In this document: positions 8,143 to 18,320 of the stretch, one piece after another
How positions within the stretch are numbered: position 1 is the stretch's first letter
Layout: every line of letters begins with the position of its first letter
NCBI GenBank assembly: GCA_034679345.1
Contig: JAXDAY010000008.1
Coordinates: forward strand, 62,001-126,000
Direction: 5' to 3'
Origin: JAXDAY01 sp034679345
GTDB taxonomy: Bacteria > Eisenbacteria > RBG-16-71-46 > CAIMUX01 > VGJL01
DNA: 64,000 nucleotides
The notes under the pieces: model-generated
What the model saw: the letters and a program-made list of their open reading frames with translations, nothing else
The model's database searches: none
Told to the model about the DNA's origin: nothing
Position numbers and translations under genes: made by a program

Positions 8143-9357
8143 CTACGCGGCCGCCGTCCGCCATTCGGCGGAGAGGCGTCCCGAGCGGATCGCCATCTCG
8201 ACGGTCCGCTGCGCCCGCTTGACGACGGGCGGATCGATCATCTTGCTCCCGAGCGACACGACGGCGAGCCCCTTCGTCTGGGCCTCCTCGAAGGCGCGGA
8301 CGATCCGGGTCGCCTTGGCGATCTCATCCGGCGCCGGGGCGAAGGCCTCGTGGATCACCCGGATCTGATTCGGATGGATGCATCCCTTCCCCTCGAAACC
8401 GAGCCCCTTCGCTTCGATGACGCTCGCGCGCAGACCATCGGCATCGGCGACGTCGGAGAACACCGTGTCGATGGGCGCCACGCCCGCCGCCCGCGCGGCG
8501 GCGACGATCATCGAACGGGCGAAGAACGACTCCCTCCCCTCCAGTGTCCGCGGCGCCCCGATGTCGGCGGTGTAGTCCTCCAGGCCAATCGTGAGAGCCA
8601 CGACGTTGGGCGATGCGGCGGCGATCTCGAGGGCGCGCAGGATCCCGAGACCCGACTCGATGATCGGCATGAGCAACACCGGCTCCCCCCGGCCGCCCAG
8701 GATCCTCGCGATGCGAGCATCGATCTCCCGCACCGTCTCGGGCGACTCGCACTTCGGGATCAGGACGACATGCACATTCTCCGGGATGACCGCGTCGAGA
8801 TCCTCGAGCCCCAGTTGCCCCTGGTTGATGCGCACCATCCGCTCGGCATCCAGGAAGTCGATCGAGCGAAGGGCGTTTCGGACCATGATCCGCGCGGCGT
8901 CCTTCTCGGAGGGAGCCACACTATCCTCGAGGTCGAGAATCACGCCATCGGGCCCGTGAAGGCCGGCGTTCAGCATGAACTTCGGCTCGTTGCCCGGCAG
9001 ATAGAGGCGCGAGCGGCGGAACCGGTCCCGCTGCGTTGGCCGGCGCGTCCCCGGCGCCATCTCCGGCAGCCAGGCTCCTTTGAGGTCGGAGCCATACGCG
9101 CGCCGCGCCGCGGCCTCGACGCGCGCCATCAGGATGAAGGGAAGCGCCCCGGCATCCTCCACGACGACTTCGGCGCGCTCGACGCCGAGCGACTCGAGCC
9201 CGGAGAGGACTTGGGCCCGAATCGCTTCTCCGTACATCGCCTCGACCTTGCTCTTGACCGAGATCCCTAGTCCGCCGCTCTCCGCCGGTGCGACGCGCAC
9301 CCAGCAGTCGGAGCGGATCTCGGAGCCCCTGCGCCCCGCTTCCGCCGCCCGTGCCAT
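8143..9357 (-). CDS. citE: Fused citrate lyase gamma (acyl carrier) and beta (citryl lyase) subunits
   Basis: The start at 9357 has GGGAGG upstream. Residues 1 to about 95 align with CitD, the acyl carrier: SDCWVRVAP, SVEAMYG-like VEAMYGEAIR and DAGALPFILMARVEAA. The Ser in EIRSDCW falls near the CitD serine that carries the phosphoribosyl-dephospho-CoA arm. From residue about 105 (RSRLYLPGNEPKFM) to 404 it is CitE of the HpcH/HpaI aldolase family, with DGVILDLEDSVAPSEK, LIPKCESPETV and GFEGKGCIHPNQI. In most bacteria CitD and CitE are separate proteins; here the carrier is tethered to the lyase. The gene lies between citF and the dehydrogenase gene. Confidence 0.85.
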   Translation of the reverse strand: MARAAEAGRRGSEIRSDCWVRVAPAESGGLGISVKSKVEAMYGEAIRAQVLSGLESLGVERAEVVVEDAGALPFILMARVEAAARRAYGSDLKGAWLPEMAPGTRRPTQRDRFRRSRLYLPGNEPKFMLNAGLHGPDGVILDLEDSVAPSEKDAARIMVRNALRSIDFLDAERMVRINQGQLGLEDLDAVIPENVHVVLIPKCESPETVREIDARIARILGGRGEPVLLMPIIESGLGILRALEIAAASPNVVALTIGLEDYTADIGAPRTLEGRESFFARSMIVAAARAAGVAPIDTVFSDVADADGLRASVIEAKGLGFEGKGCIHPNQIRVIHEAFAPAPDEIAKATRIVRAFEEAQTKGLAVVSLGSKMIDPPVVKRAQRTVEMAIRSGRLSAEWRTAAA

Positions 9358-9386
9358 GAGAAGACCTCCCGGGTTCGCCGTAATCC

Positions 9387-10568
9387 CTAGAGCTTCGCGA
9401 TGATCGCGTCGGTCATCTGCTGCGTCGTGGCCGCTCCCTTGGAGAAGACATCCGGTCCGCCGGGCAGCCGCATCATGTCGTACGTGCGCACGCGCCCTTC
9501 CTTGATGACCGCGCCGATCGCCTTCTTGATCCGCTCCGCCTTCTGCATCTCGCCGAGGTGCTCGAGCATCATCACGCTCGAGAGGATCATGGCGATCGGA
9601 TTGACGATCGAGGGATCGAGCTTCTCGTACTTCGGCGCGGAGCCATGCGTCGGCTCGAAGACCGCGCAGTCGCGGCCGATGTTCCCGCTGCACGCGAACC
9701 CGAGCCCGCCCACGAGTCCCGCGAAGCCGTCGCTGATGATGTCGCCGAACATGTTGGTCGAGACGACCACCCCGTAATCCTCGGGGTTCTTCGTGAGCCA
9801 CATCATGAGGGCATCGATGTTGACCGACCACAGCTTCACATCCGGGAACTCCTTGGCGATCTCTTTGGCTATCGCCTCGAACATCCCCGAGGTCTCGCGA
9901 AGGACGTTCGGCTTCTCGCAGACGGTGACCGATCCGTAACCGGATTTCTTCGCCAGCTCGAAGGCGGCCCGGAGGATGCGTTGCGTGGCGCCGCGCGTGA
10001 TGATCCGCGTCGAGACCGCCATATCGGCGCTCGGCACCGACTGGAACATCTTCATCCTCGGGTGGGTTTCCAGCGCCTGCCTCACGACATCGGGCGGGTT
10101 CGTCCACTCGACGCCGCCGTAGAGCCCTTCCGTGTTCTGCCGGAAGATGACGACATTGACCTTCGGCTCTTCGAAAACGCCCTTGCCGTTCTGCCGGACG
10201 AAGTTCAGGGGATTGCCCTCGAAGGCGATGCAGGGACGAATGCAGATGTCGAGGTCGAAGCGCTGGCGCATCGTGACGATGGGGCTGTAGTAAGTGAATC
10301 CCTTCCCCTTCAGCGCCGGATCGAGCTCGGCTTCCGCCTTGGCCTTCGGCTTCGAGGTGATGGCGCCGAAGAGGCCGAGCTTGTGCTCCTCGAGGAGCTT
10401 GATGGTGCGATCGGGCAGGGCGTTGCCTTCCTTGCACCAGAAATCCCAACCGATATCGCCGTGAACGTAACTCGCTTCGAAACCCACGGCATCGAGGACC
10501 CGGATCGCCTCGGGCAAAACGACCTTGCCGATTCCATCCCCCGGCATCGCCACGACCTTGCGCGTCAC
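9387..10568 (-). CDS. NAD(P)-dependent isocitrate/isopropylmalate dehydrogenase family enzyme, probably isocitrate dehydrogenase
   Basis: The start is a GTG at 10568 (VTRKVVAMPGDGIGK) with GAGGAGG about 8 nt upstream, giving 393 residues. Hallmarks of beta-decarboxylating dehydrogenases are present: MPGDGIGK, an arginine-rich substrate loop (MRQRFDLDICIRPC), FRQNTEGLYGGVEW, NIDALMMWL, NMFGDIISDGFAGLVGG and EPTHGSAPKY. Sequence alone does not separate isocitrate from isopropylmalate dehydrogenase here. The operon with citrate lyase and the absence of leucine genes favour isocitrate. It is the first gene of the operon, 29 nt before citD-citE. The pair could serve citrate use or a reductive TCA-type route. 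Confidence 0.75.
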   Translation of the reverse strand: MTRKVVAMPGDGIGKVVLPEAIRVLDAVGFEASYVHGDIGWDFWCKEGNALPDRTIKLLEEHKLGLFGAITSKPKAKAEAELDPALKGKGFTYYSPIVTMRQRFDLDICIRPCIAFEGNPLNFVRQNGKGVFEEPKVNVVIFRQNTEGLYGGVEWTNPPDVVRQALETHPRMKMFQSVPSADMAVSTRIITRGATQRILRAAFELAKKSGYGSVTVCEKPNVLRETSGMFEAIAKEIAKEFPDVKLWSVNIDALMMWLTKNPEDYGVVVSTNMFGDIISDGFAGLVGGLGFACSGNIGRDCAVFEPTHGSAPKYEKLDPSIVNPIAMILSSVMMLEHLGEMQKAERIKKAIGAVIKEGRVRTYDMMRLPGGPDVFSKGAATTQQMTDAIIAKL

Positions 10569-10725
10569 CTCCGCACCTCCTCTTCCCAACCTCTCCGTTG
10601 CGTGAACCGCCTGGGGTTCTCCCCGCCTGCGGGGACGGGCGTCCCGTCCACGACCCACGGCACTTGCGAGAGATTAGGAACTCGAAGGGGATGGGGTCAA
10701 TGCGGGCCGGGCGCGTCGTACGGGG

Positions 10726-10808
10726 AAAAAAGGAGGGACGGACTCTCCATCGGCGAATAGAACTGCGGAACAGGGGTAACAGCCACTCGCCGATGAAGGA
10801 GTCCGTCC
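10726..10808 (-). terminator. Long terminator/attenuator hairpin upstream of the icd-cit operon
   Basis: Bases 10736-10756 and 10787-10808 form an imperfect stem of about 20 bp (GGACGGACTC...CATCGGCGA on one arm) around a 30-nt loop. On the minus strand the stem is followed by CTCC and then six Ts (10731-10726), as in an intrinsic terminator. It lies about 160 nt before the icd start and in the same direction, so it would end an upstream small RNA or attenuate the operon. Confidence 0.6.
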
Positions 10809-10984
10809 GTTCTGCACCGACGGAAACCCTCCCGGTCCAGCAGGATCGATAAGGTCGAGCAAAGTGGGAGTCGACTTCGCACGCCCTCAGGTTGCCCGGA
10901 TCGCCCGGGGGGTTGATCTAGGGGTCCTGAGCGAGCCTGATAGACCGAATTTCCGAGGAGCCGGCTGACCCTGCACATGGTGGC

Positions 10985-11011
10985 GCGTTCCACCCGACCC
11001 CTCGGGAACGC
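10985..11011 (-). other. Hairpin at the predicted 5' end of the minus-strand transcript
   Basis: The 7-nt arms GCGTTCC and GGAACGC enclose a shorter CCGA-CCCC-TCGG stem-loop. The position, about 10 nt downstream of the sigma-54-like element, would place it at the very start of the transcript, where such hairpins often protect RNA. Confidence 0.4.
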
Positions 11012-11019
11012 TATGCAGT

Positions 11020-11035
11020 ATCAAGTACTGTGCCA
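11020..11035 (-). promoter_or_regulatory. Sigma-54-like promoter
   Basis: The minus strand reads TGGCAC-AGTAC-TTGAT, against the consensus TGGCAC-N5-TTGCA. The -24 box is perfect, the spacing is exact and the -12 box has an A for C change at its GC. It points toward the icd-citDE-citF operon and lies next to a gene for a sigma-54 activator. Confidence 0.5.
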
Positions 11036-11060
11036 CGTCCCGGAGGTTTCACATGATATC

Positions 11061-11087
11061 GCAACCAGTTACCAGAAACATGGTTGC
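11061..11087. promoter_or_regulatory. Inverted repeat, candidate activator binding site
   Basis: GCAACCA (11061-11067) and TGGTTGC (11081-11087) form a perfect 7-bp inverted repeat with a 13-nt spacer. It sits 26 bp upstream of the sigma-54-like -24 box and is a plausible site for the neighbouring NtrC-type regulator. Confidence 0.4.
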
Positions 11088-11224
11088 ACCCGGAGGGGGC
11101 GAGCGCACGCCCGCTTCGAGCCCGGTCTCCCGACATTTCTCCCTGGTCGGAAAGGCCTGACCGTTACCTTTTTACCCACCGCGCGGGGATCGGGTGCTAG
11201 TCTCGCGTCCGAAGGGATGGACGC

Positions 11225-12615
<1,391 letters not shown>

Positions 12616-12619
<4 letters not shown>

Positions 12620-14430
12620 GGATCAGCTGGGGCGGGCGTCAGACGATCGCGCTTCTGAGTGTCGTCATCGTCCTGGTCGCGATCACGATCGGGGTGCAGG
12701 TCGTGGAGGTCGTCCGCTACTCCGCCGACGCCGCGGCGGGCGAGAGCGCCCTCGTCGCTCAGAGTTTGACCCTGCAGATCGGCCATCTCGTGAGGGAGAG
12801 CCCCCACGCGCCGATGGACTCCTTGGGGAGCGATCCGCGCATCCGGCTGCTCCTCGACGCCGCGATCGCGCAAACCAGCTCCCTCGTCTTCGTGGCGGTC
12901 TGCGACTCCGACGGTCGGGCCTTCGCTCATACGAATCCGGAGGAGATCGGAGAAATCGTTTCGAGCGAGCCGCAGCTTCCGCCGCGTGGCACGGTCGGCA
13001 AACGCCTCCTCCTGCTGCGGGATCTCCTCCGCTCGCCAATCGTCTATCGAATCGACACGCCCCTTCGAACCGGAGATCTGCCATTCGCCTCCATCCGCGT
13101 GGGCGTCGCGGGAATCCTCCTGCGGGAGCAGGTGAAGGGGGCGCTGCGCCGCAGCCTCGCGGTAGCGTCGCTTCCCTTCGGCCTTGCGATCGTCTTGGGA
13201 TTCCTTCTGGCCCAGCTCACCGCGCGCCGAATCCGACTCCTCGAGGAGGGTGTCGCCGCCCTCCGGGCCGGACGCTACGACGCGCGGATCCCCTTGAGCG
13301 GGGTCGACGAGTTCGCGCGACTTGCGCGCGACCTGAACCTGCTGAGCGAGCAGTTCCAGCGCGAGAGGGCGGACAGCGACTCCCGGATCGGCCCGCTGCG
13401 CCAGACGGTCGAGCTTCTGGGCGAGGGGGTGCTCACCCTGGGGCCGAACCGCGAGATCCTTCTCGTCAACGACGCGACGGGCAGGATTCTCGGGATCGAT
13501 CCGAACAACGCCCACAATCGGACGATCGAGGCGGTCCTGCCGAAGGGCCATCCCGTGCTCATCCTCGTCGATCGGGTTTTCTCCGAGGCGAAGGGGCCGC
13601 TGACCATCCCCCTCGACACCGGCGGAGCCGACTCATTCGTCGCCGTCGGCCATCGAATCACCGGGGCGGGGGGCGTGGACGGGGCGCTCATCGAGTTCAA
13701 GCACTCTGAGGCCTTGGAGAGGATCCACGCGATCGCCGATCAGTCGCAGGTGCTCTCACGGCTTGCGCAGATGGCGGCCGGGGTCGCGCACGAGATCCGC
13801 AATCCGCTTCAGACGATCAATCTCGAGCTTGCGGCGCTCCGGCGTTCGAGCAGTCTCGCGCCGGATGAGGTGGAGCACCACGTTCGAACGGCCCAGGAAG
13901 AGACCCAGCGGCTCCAGAGGGCGGTGAGCGGGTTCCTCAAGGTCGCGCGGCTGCGTCAGCTCGCCCCCATCGGGATCTCGCTTAACGAGGTGGCGGAGGA
14001 TGTCCGCAGCTCGATGGAATCGGAAGCGAATCTCTCGGGACTGGATCTCGACCTCGAGCTCGAACCGAATCTGCCGGAGACGCTCGCGGATCGCGAAGTC
14101 CTCCGTCAGGCGGTCCAGAACCTCGTGAAGAACTCGATCCAGGCTCTGCCGTCGCGTGACGGCAGAATCGTGATCCGCACGACGAGCGGGGCGGATCGTG
14201 TCTCGGTCTCGGTCGTGGACTCGGGCCCCGGCATCCCTCCCGAGCTCCGGGAACGGGCCTTCGATCTCTACTTCACCACGAAGGAGGGGGGCACGGGGGT
14301 CGGGCTGCCTCTCGTGCGGCAGACGGCGGAGATGCATGGGGGCCGCGTCGCGCTGACCCAGAATCCCGACGGAGGGACGACGGTGACGATCGATCTCCCG
14401 ATCCGCATGAACGGAGGGAACGGGCCGTGA
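12616..14430 (+). CDS. Membrane sensor histidine kinase (HAMP-PAS-HisKA-HATPase)
   Basis: The 604 residues show TM1 (about 9-30), a periplasmic sensor region (30-170), TM2 (about 177-200), HAMP (to about 250), a PAS-like domain (about 265-375), HisKA with His392 in GVAHEIRNPLQ, and a HATPase domain with NLVKNSIQA, DSGPGIPPE and GGTGVGLPLV. It should phosphorylate the regulator encoded just upstream. The ligand is unknown; with a citrate lyase operon opposite, a C4/C6 acid is one guess. It overlaps both neighbours by 4 nt. Confidence 0.92.
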
Positions 14431-15014
14431 TCCGAGGAATGGTCCTGGCGACGGGCACTCTGCTCCTGCTTACGTCGGCCGGCTGCGCCTTGGTGCGCTA
14501 CGCATTCGAGCCGATTCTCACGCCCCCTCGAACGGCTCCCCCGCCGTCGGCCGTGCTCCAGCAGGAGGAGCCGGACAGCATGGAGAGCGTTCGCATCGTG
14601 GTCTTCCCGGATCTGCCTCCAGAGTTCTACGAGCCCCAACGCCCATCGCCGCCTGCGGAGGCCCGCGTGGACTCGGCCTCAGGGGAGCCCACGGAAGAGC
14701 CGGCCCCTCAGACAGGGCAGCCGGCGATCGAGCCGACCGCGGAGCCTCCTTGGATCTCCATCGACATCCCGGAGGCCGAGCGGCGGCAGTTGATGGAAAC
14801 CATGGAGCGAGATCTCGAGGAGACCCGGGGGATCCTGCGTTCCCTCGAGGGGCGACCGATGGAGCCGGCCACCCGGGAGAAGGCGACGACGATCCGCGGG
14901 TTGATCGACCAAGCGGTGGAGGCGCGCAATCGACAGGACATTCGCGGCGCCTCGCGCCTGGCCCACAAAGCGCGCCTGCTGGCCGACGAGCTCGGTGCGC
15001 GGCCGGCCCGATGA
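14427..15014 (+). CDS. Putative lipoprotein of the two-component operon
   Basis: The N-terminus is a lipoprotein signal with lipobox LTSAGC at residues about 13-18. The middle (25-105) is rich in Pro and Glu and probably unstructured. The C-terminal 90 residues are charged and helical (LMETMERDLEETRGIL, ARNRQDIRGASRLAHKARLLADEL), possibly a coiled coil. The start overlaps the kinase stop by 4 nt, so it is part of the same operon and may assist signal sensing at the envelope. I do not recognise the family. Confidence 0.7.
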   Translation: MIRGMVLATGTLLLLTSAGCALVRYAFEPILTPPRTAPPPSAVLQQEEPDSMESVRIVVFPDLPPEFYEPQRPSPPAEARVDSASGEPTEEPAPQTGQPAIEPTAEPPWISIDIPEAERRQLMETMERDLEETRGILRSLEGRPMEPATREKATTIRGLIDQAVEARNRQDIRGASRLAHKARLLADELGARPAR

Positions 15015-15137
15015 GCCAGCCCGATGAGCCAGCCCGCTAGCGCTTGCGAATCCCCCCCGGGACGGCTTACTCTGCCCAGGGCGGCCGCTTAGCCTTCTGC
15101 CGAGACGCGACCGACGGACCGATTGGGGGGGCTTCGG

Positions 15138-18100
15138 TTGAGTTTCTATCTCGGAATCGATCTTGGGGCGGTCAGCATCAAGGCCGCCTTGCTATCGACC
15201 GGCGATCTCGCGGATGAACGGCTCGCCGTGCTCCAACGGCGGGAGGGCTACTGGCACCCCCGGAGCTTGACCGGCCGCCTCCCGTCGGGTGAGACATGCA
15301 CGATCCTCGTGGCGCCCTACCGGAGGACCAAGGGGCGTCCGCTGGATGCCGGCCGCCAGATGATCGCCGAGATCCTCGACCGCCTAGGACCCGACGGGCT
15401 GGACGGCATCCGCGTGACCGGCTCGGGCGCCGGTCTCTTGCGCGCCGCGCTCGACATCCCCGTGGAGAACGAGTTCCGCGCCCTCGCCGCCGCCACGCGC
15501 GTCGTGGCCCCCGAGACGAGCACTCTCTTCGAGATCGGCGGTGAGTCCTCGAAGATCCTCTTCTTCGAGCCCGATCCCGCCTCGGGTGAGCTCGGAATCG
15601 CCGACTACCAGACGAACGGCGACTGCGCGGCCGGGACCGGTTCGTTCCTGGACCAGCAGGCGGGCCGCCTCCACTACGACATCGAGGACGTGGGTCGCAT
15701 CGCCGCCTCGACACGCCGCTCCGCGAAGATCGCCGGCCGCTGCTCCGTCTTCGCCAAGAGCGACATGATCCATGCCCAGCAGAAGGGATACCTGCCGCCC
15801 GAAGTCCTGCGCGGCCTCTGCGAGACCGTCGCGCGGAACTTCCGCGCCGCCGTGGCCAAGGGGAAGACCCCGCGCCCGCCGGTCCTCTTCACCGGTGGCG
15901 TGGCGGCCAACGAGATGGTCGTGGCATCCCTGCAGCATGTCTTCGAGCTCTCGGACGAACTGGTCGTTCCGGTGCACCACGCATCTCACGGCGCGATCGG
16001 CTGCGCCGTGCGCGAGGCCCTCGAGCCGGAGCACCGGCCGCTGCGAGCGGCGGATCTGGAGCGTTTCTCCTTCGAGGGAGGCGCGATCCCCGAGGCGCGG
16101 CGTCTCTCGATGGACAAGGTGGTCAGCCTGCGGGACCGGATCATGCCGGTTCGACTCCCCGAGACGGGACCGCCCGTCGATGTCGCCCTCGGTCTCGACA
16201 TCGGCAGCGTCAGCACGAACGTGGTCCTCCTCGACCGGGAGGGTCGCGTCGTCAAGGAGATCTACACGCGGACAAAGGCGCGTCCCGTGGAGGTCGTGAC
16301 CGCCGCCCTCGCGGAGATCCACGAGCAGGTCGGCGATCGAGTGCGGGTCATCGGCGTGGGCACCACCGGCTCGGGCCGGGAGCTGATCGGGGAGCTTACC
16401 GGCGCCGACACGATCAATGACGAGATCACGGCCCACAAGACCGGCGCCGCGTTCATCGCGCGGACGATGCTCGACTGCGAGGTGAACACGATCTTCGAGA
16501 TCGGCGGGCAGGACGCGAAGTACATCCGTATCGAGGATGGAATCGTCGTCGACTTCGCGATGAACGAGGCATGCGCGGCCGGAACCGGCTCGTTCCTGGA
16601 GGAGCGTGCCGAGGAGCTCGGCGTCTGCATCAAAGACGAGTTCGCGCGCCGGGCCCTCTCCTCGCGCGCTCCGGTGCGCCTTGGCGAGCGATGCACCGTC
16701 TTCATGGAGCGGGACGTGAACGCCTACCAGCAGCGCGGCGCGGAGACGGACGATCTGCTGGCGGGCCTCGCCCTCTCGGTGGCGACCAACTACATCAATC
16801 GGGTCGTCCGCGGAAGGAAGATCGGGGGGACGATCTTCTTCCAGGGGGGCACGGCCTACAACGACGCGGTGGCCGCGGCGTTCTCCCAGATCCTCGATCG
16901 GGAGATCATCGTTCCGCCCTACAATGGAGTCGTCGGAGCGGTGGGCGCGGCCCTCCTGGCGCTGGAGAAGGCCGAGACCTTGAAAGCCGGGACACGCTTC
17001 CGCGGCTGGGATCTGGGCAAGGTCGACTATCAGATCCGCGAGTTCACGTGCCAGGCGTGCGAGAACCGGTGCGACATGCAGGAGTTTCGCGTCGAGGGGG
17101 AGAAGACCTACTGGGGAGACCAATGCGGCGATCGCTACCGCCGCCGCGCAAAGGTGGAGTTCCGCCCCGTCATCGAGGATCTCGTGCGCCTGCGCAAGGA
17201 GTGGCTCCTCGCGGAGCACGAACCGGATCATGGCGAGGCCGGAAGCGTCGTCATTCCGCGCGCGATGTACTTCCACGAGCGATTCCCTTACTGGAACGCG
17301 TTCTTCAAGAGCCTGGGGCTGCGCGTCCTCCTCACGCCCGAAACGAATCGGGCCATCGCCCACGAGGGGATCGAGACGGCGGTGGCAGAACCCTGTTTCC
17401 CGATCCAGGTGGCGCACGGGCACATCGCGAAGGCCCTCGAGATGGAGGCGGATGCGGTCTTCCTTCCGAACATGGTCAACTCCGAGGCCACCCACGAAAC
17501 CATCCAGAGCTTCTACTGCCCATGGGGGACGACGCTTCCCTTCGTGGTGCGCGCGGCGGCCAGCTTCGAGTCGAGCGCCGGCAGGCTCCTCCACCCGCTG
17601 ATCCGGCTCCGGGGAGGAAGGGACGCCCTGATCGGCCCGCTCCACGACTCCCTGCGGAGATTCGGCGTGAGACGGGCGCAGATCCGTTCCGCGCTCGGAA
17701 AGGCCGACGCCGCGCAGAGGCGCTTCCGCGAGGTCGTGCGCGACTCCGGGCGCAAGGCGATGTCGCGGCTCGAGGAGACCGGAGAACCGGCGGTCCTGCT
17801 GATCGGCCGTCCCTACAACTTGTTCGATTCGACGGCGAACCTCGACCTGCCGCGCAAGCTCCGCGACCTCTATGGCGTCAACGTGGTGCCGATCGAGTTC
17901 CTGGGGGCGAACGACGAGGACATCGAGGCGATCAACTCGAACATGTACTGGGGATACGGCCGGAAGATCCTGGCCGCCGTCCGCGAGGCCGGCCGCAGGA
18001 ACGGACTCCACGTCATCTACGTCACGAACTTCAAGTGCGGCCCCGACTCTTACATCAAGCACTTCGTCCGCGACGCGCTGGGTCGTCCCTTCCTGACCCT

Positions 18101-18320
18101 GCAGTTCGACGGGCACGCGAACGACGCGGGGATGCTCACGCGCGTCGAGGCCTTCCTCGACAGCCAGGGGATGCTGCGTCGCTGGGCCGGACGGCCGCGG
18201 CCGTCCGCCACGGAATGGGATGACGCGGACTTGGCCCCCGCCGGGGACGGGGTCCGGCAAGTCTGCGAGGGGTGCGCGAGCGGCGCCGACTGCCCTGCCT
18301 TCCAGGAGGACGCGCGCTGA
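15138..18320 (+). CDS. 2-hydroxyacyl-CoA dehydratase activase-type protein with two ATPase domains (BcrA/BadF plus DUF2229)
   Basis: I chose the TTG at 15138 (SFYLGIDLGAVSIKAALL) because it follows a GGGGGGG stretch and begins exactly at the ATPase fold. Two ASKHA ATPase domains run in tandem, about residues 1-310 and 345-620, each starting with the phosphate-1 motif (LGIDLGAVSIK, LGLDIGSVSTN). Each keeps both cysteines that hold the bridging 4Fe-4S cluster in HgdC (CAAGTGSFL and a later GRCSVF or ERCTVF). The rest is a DUF2229/COG3580 module with CQACENRC and WGDQCGDR. A cysteine cluster (CEGCASGADC) closes the protein. Such ATPases inject electrons into radical dehydratases or reductases. 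It pairs with the next gene, which overlaps it by one base. No dehydratase alpha/beta genes are nearby. Confidence 0.85.
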   Translation: MSFYLGIDLGAVSIKAALLSTGDLADERLAVLQRREGYWHPRSLTGRLPSGETCTILVAPYRRTKGRPLDAGRQMIAEILDRLGPDGLDGIRVTGSGAGLLRAALDIPVENEFRALAAATRVVAPETSTLFEIGGESSKILFFEPDPASGELGIADYQTNGDCAAGTGSFLDQQAGRLHYDIEDVGRIAASTRRSAKIAGRCSVFAKSDMIHAQQKGYLPPEVLRGLCETVARNFRAAVAKGKTPRPPVLFTGGVAANEMVVASLQHVFELSDELVVPVHHASHGAIGCAVREALEPEHRPLRAADLERFSFEGGAIPEARRLSMDKVVSLRDRIMPVRLPETGPPVDVALGLDIGSVSTNVVLLDREGRVVKEIYTRTKARPVEVVTAALAEIHEQVGDRVRVIGVGTTGSGRELIGELTGADTINDEITAHKTGAAFIARTMLDCEVNTIFEIGGQDAKYIRIEDGIVVDFAMNEACAAGTGSFLEERAEELGVCIKDEFARRALSSRAPVRLGERCTVFMERDVNAYQQRGAETDDLLAGLALSVATNYINRVVRGRKIGGTIFFQGGTAYNDAVAAAFSQILDREIIVPPYNGVVGAVGAALLALEKAETLKAGTRFRGWDLGKVDYQIREFTCQACENRCDMQEFRVEGEKTYWGDQCGDRYRRRAKVEFRPVIEDLVRLRKEWLLAEHEPDHGEAGSVVIPRAMYFHERFPYWNAFFKSLGLRVLLTPETNRAIAHEGIETAVAEPCFPIQVAHGHIAKALEMEADAVFLPNMVNSEATHETIQSFYCPWGTTLPFVVRAAASFESSAGRLLHPLIRLRGGRDALIGPLHDSLRRFGVRRAQIRSALGKADAAQRRFREVVRDSGRKAMSRLEETGEPAVLLIGRPYNLFDSTANLDLPRKLRDLYGVNVVPIEFLGANDEDIEAINSNMYWGYGRKILAAVREAGRRNGLHVIYVTNFKCGPDSYIKHFVRDALGRPFLTLQFDGHANDAGMLTRVEAFLDSQGMLRRWAGRPRPSATEWDDADLAPAGDGVRQVCEGCASGADCPAFQEDAR

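Larger units (their letters stand above)
10726..11011 (-). ncRNA. Candidate sigma-54-dependent small RNA or mRNA leader
   Basis: The transcript predicted from the promoter at 11020-11035 would begin near 11010. It would start with a hairpin: GCGTTCC at 10985-10991 can pair with GGAACGC at 11005-11011, with an inner CCGA/TCGG stem and a CCCC loop. It would end about 285 nt later at the hairpin plus T-tract at 10808-10726. No protein of normal composition is encoded. It matches no RNA family I can recognise. It could be a free regulatory RNA or the leader of the citrate lyase operon. Confidence 0.35.
10569..11224. other. 656-nt non-coding regulatory region between icd-cit operon and ntrC-type operon
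   Basis: This divergent intergenic region contains no convincing gene. Reading frames here are short and lack the codon bias of their neighbours. It contains, from right to left on the minus strand, an inverted repeat (11061-11087), a sigma-54-like promoter (11020-11035), a hairpin at the expected transcript start (10985-11011) and a long hairpin followed by six Ts (10808-10726). Each is listed separately. Confidence 0.7.

Noticed and set aside
8143..10449. One 768-residue minus-strand protein joining two genes
   Set aside because: The upstream two-thirds is a shadow of the dehydrogenase gene in another frame; the true start of the fused citrate lyase gene is at 9357, behind GGGAGG.
10697..10993. 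98-residue minus-strand reading frame in the regulatory region
   Set aside because: No ribosome site, composition unlike neighbours, and it crosses the hairpin with the T-tract.
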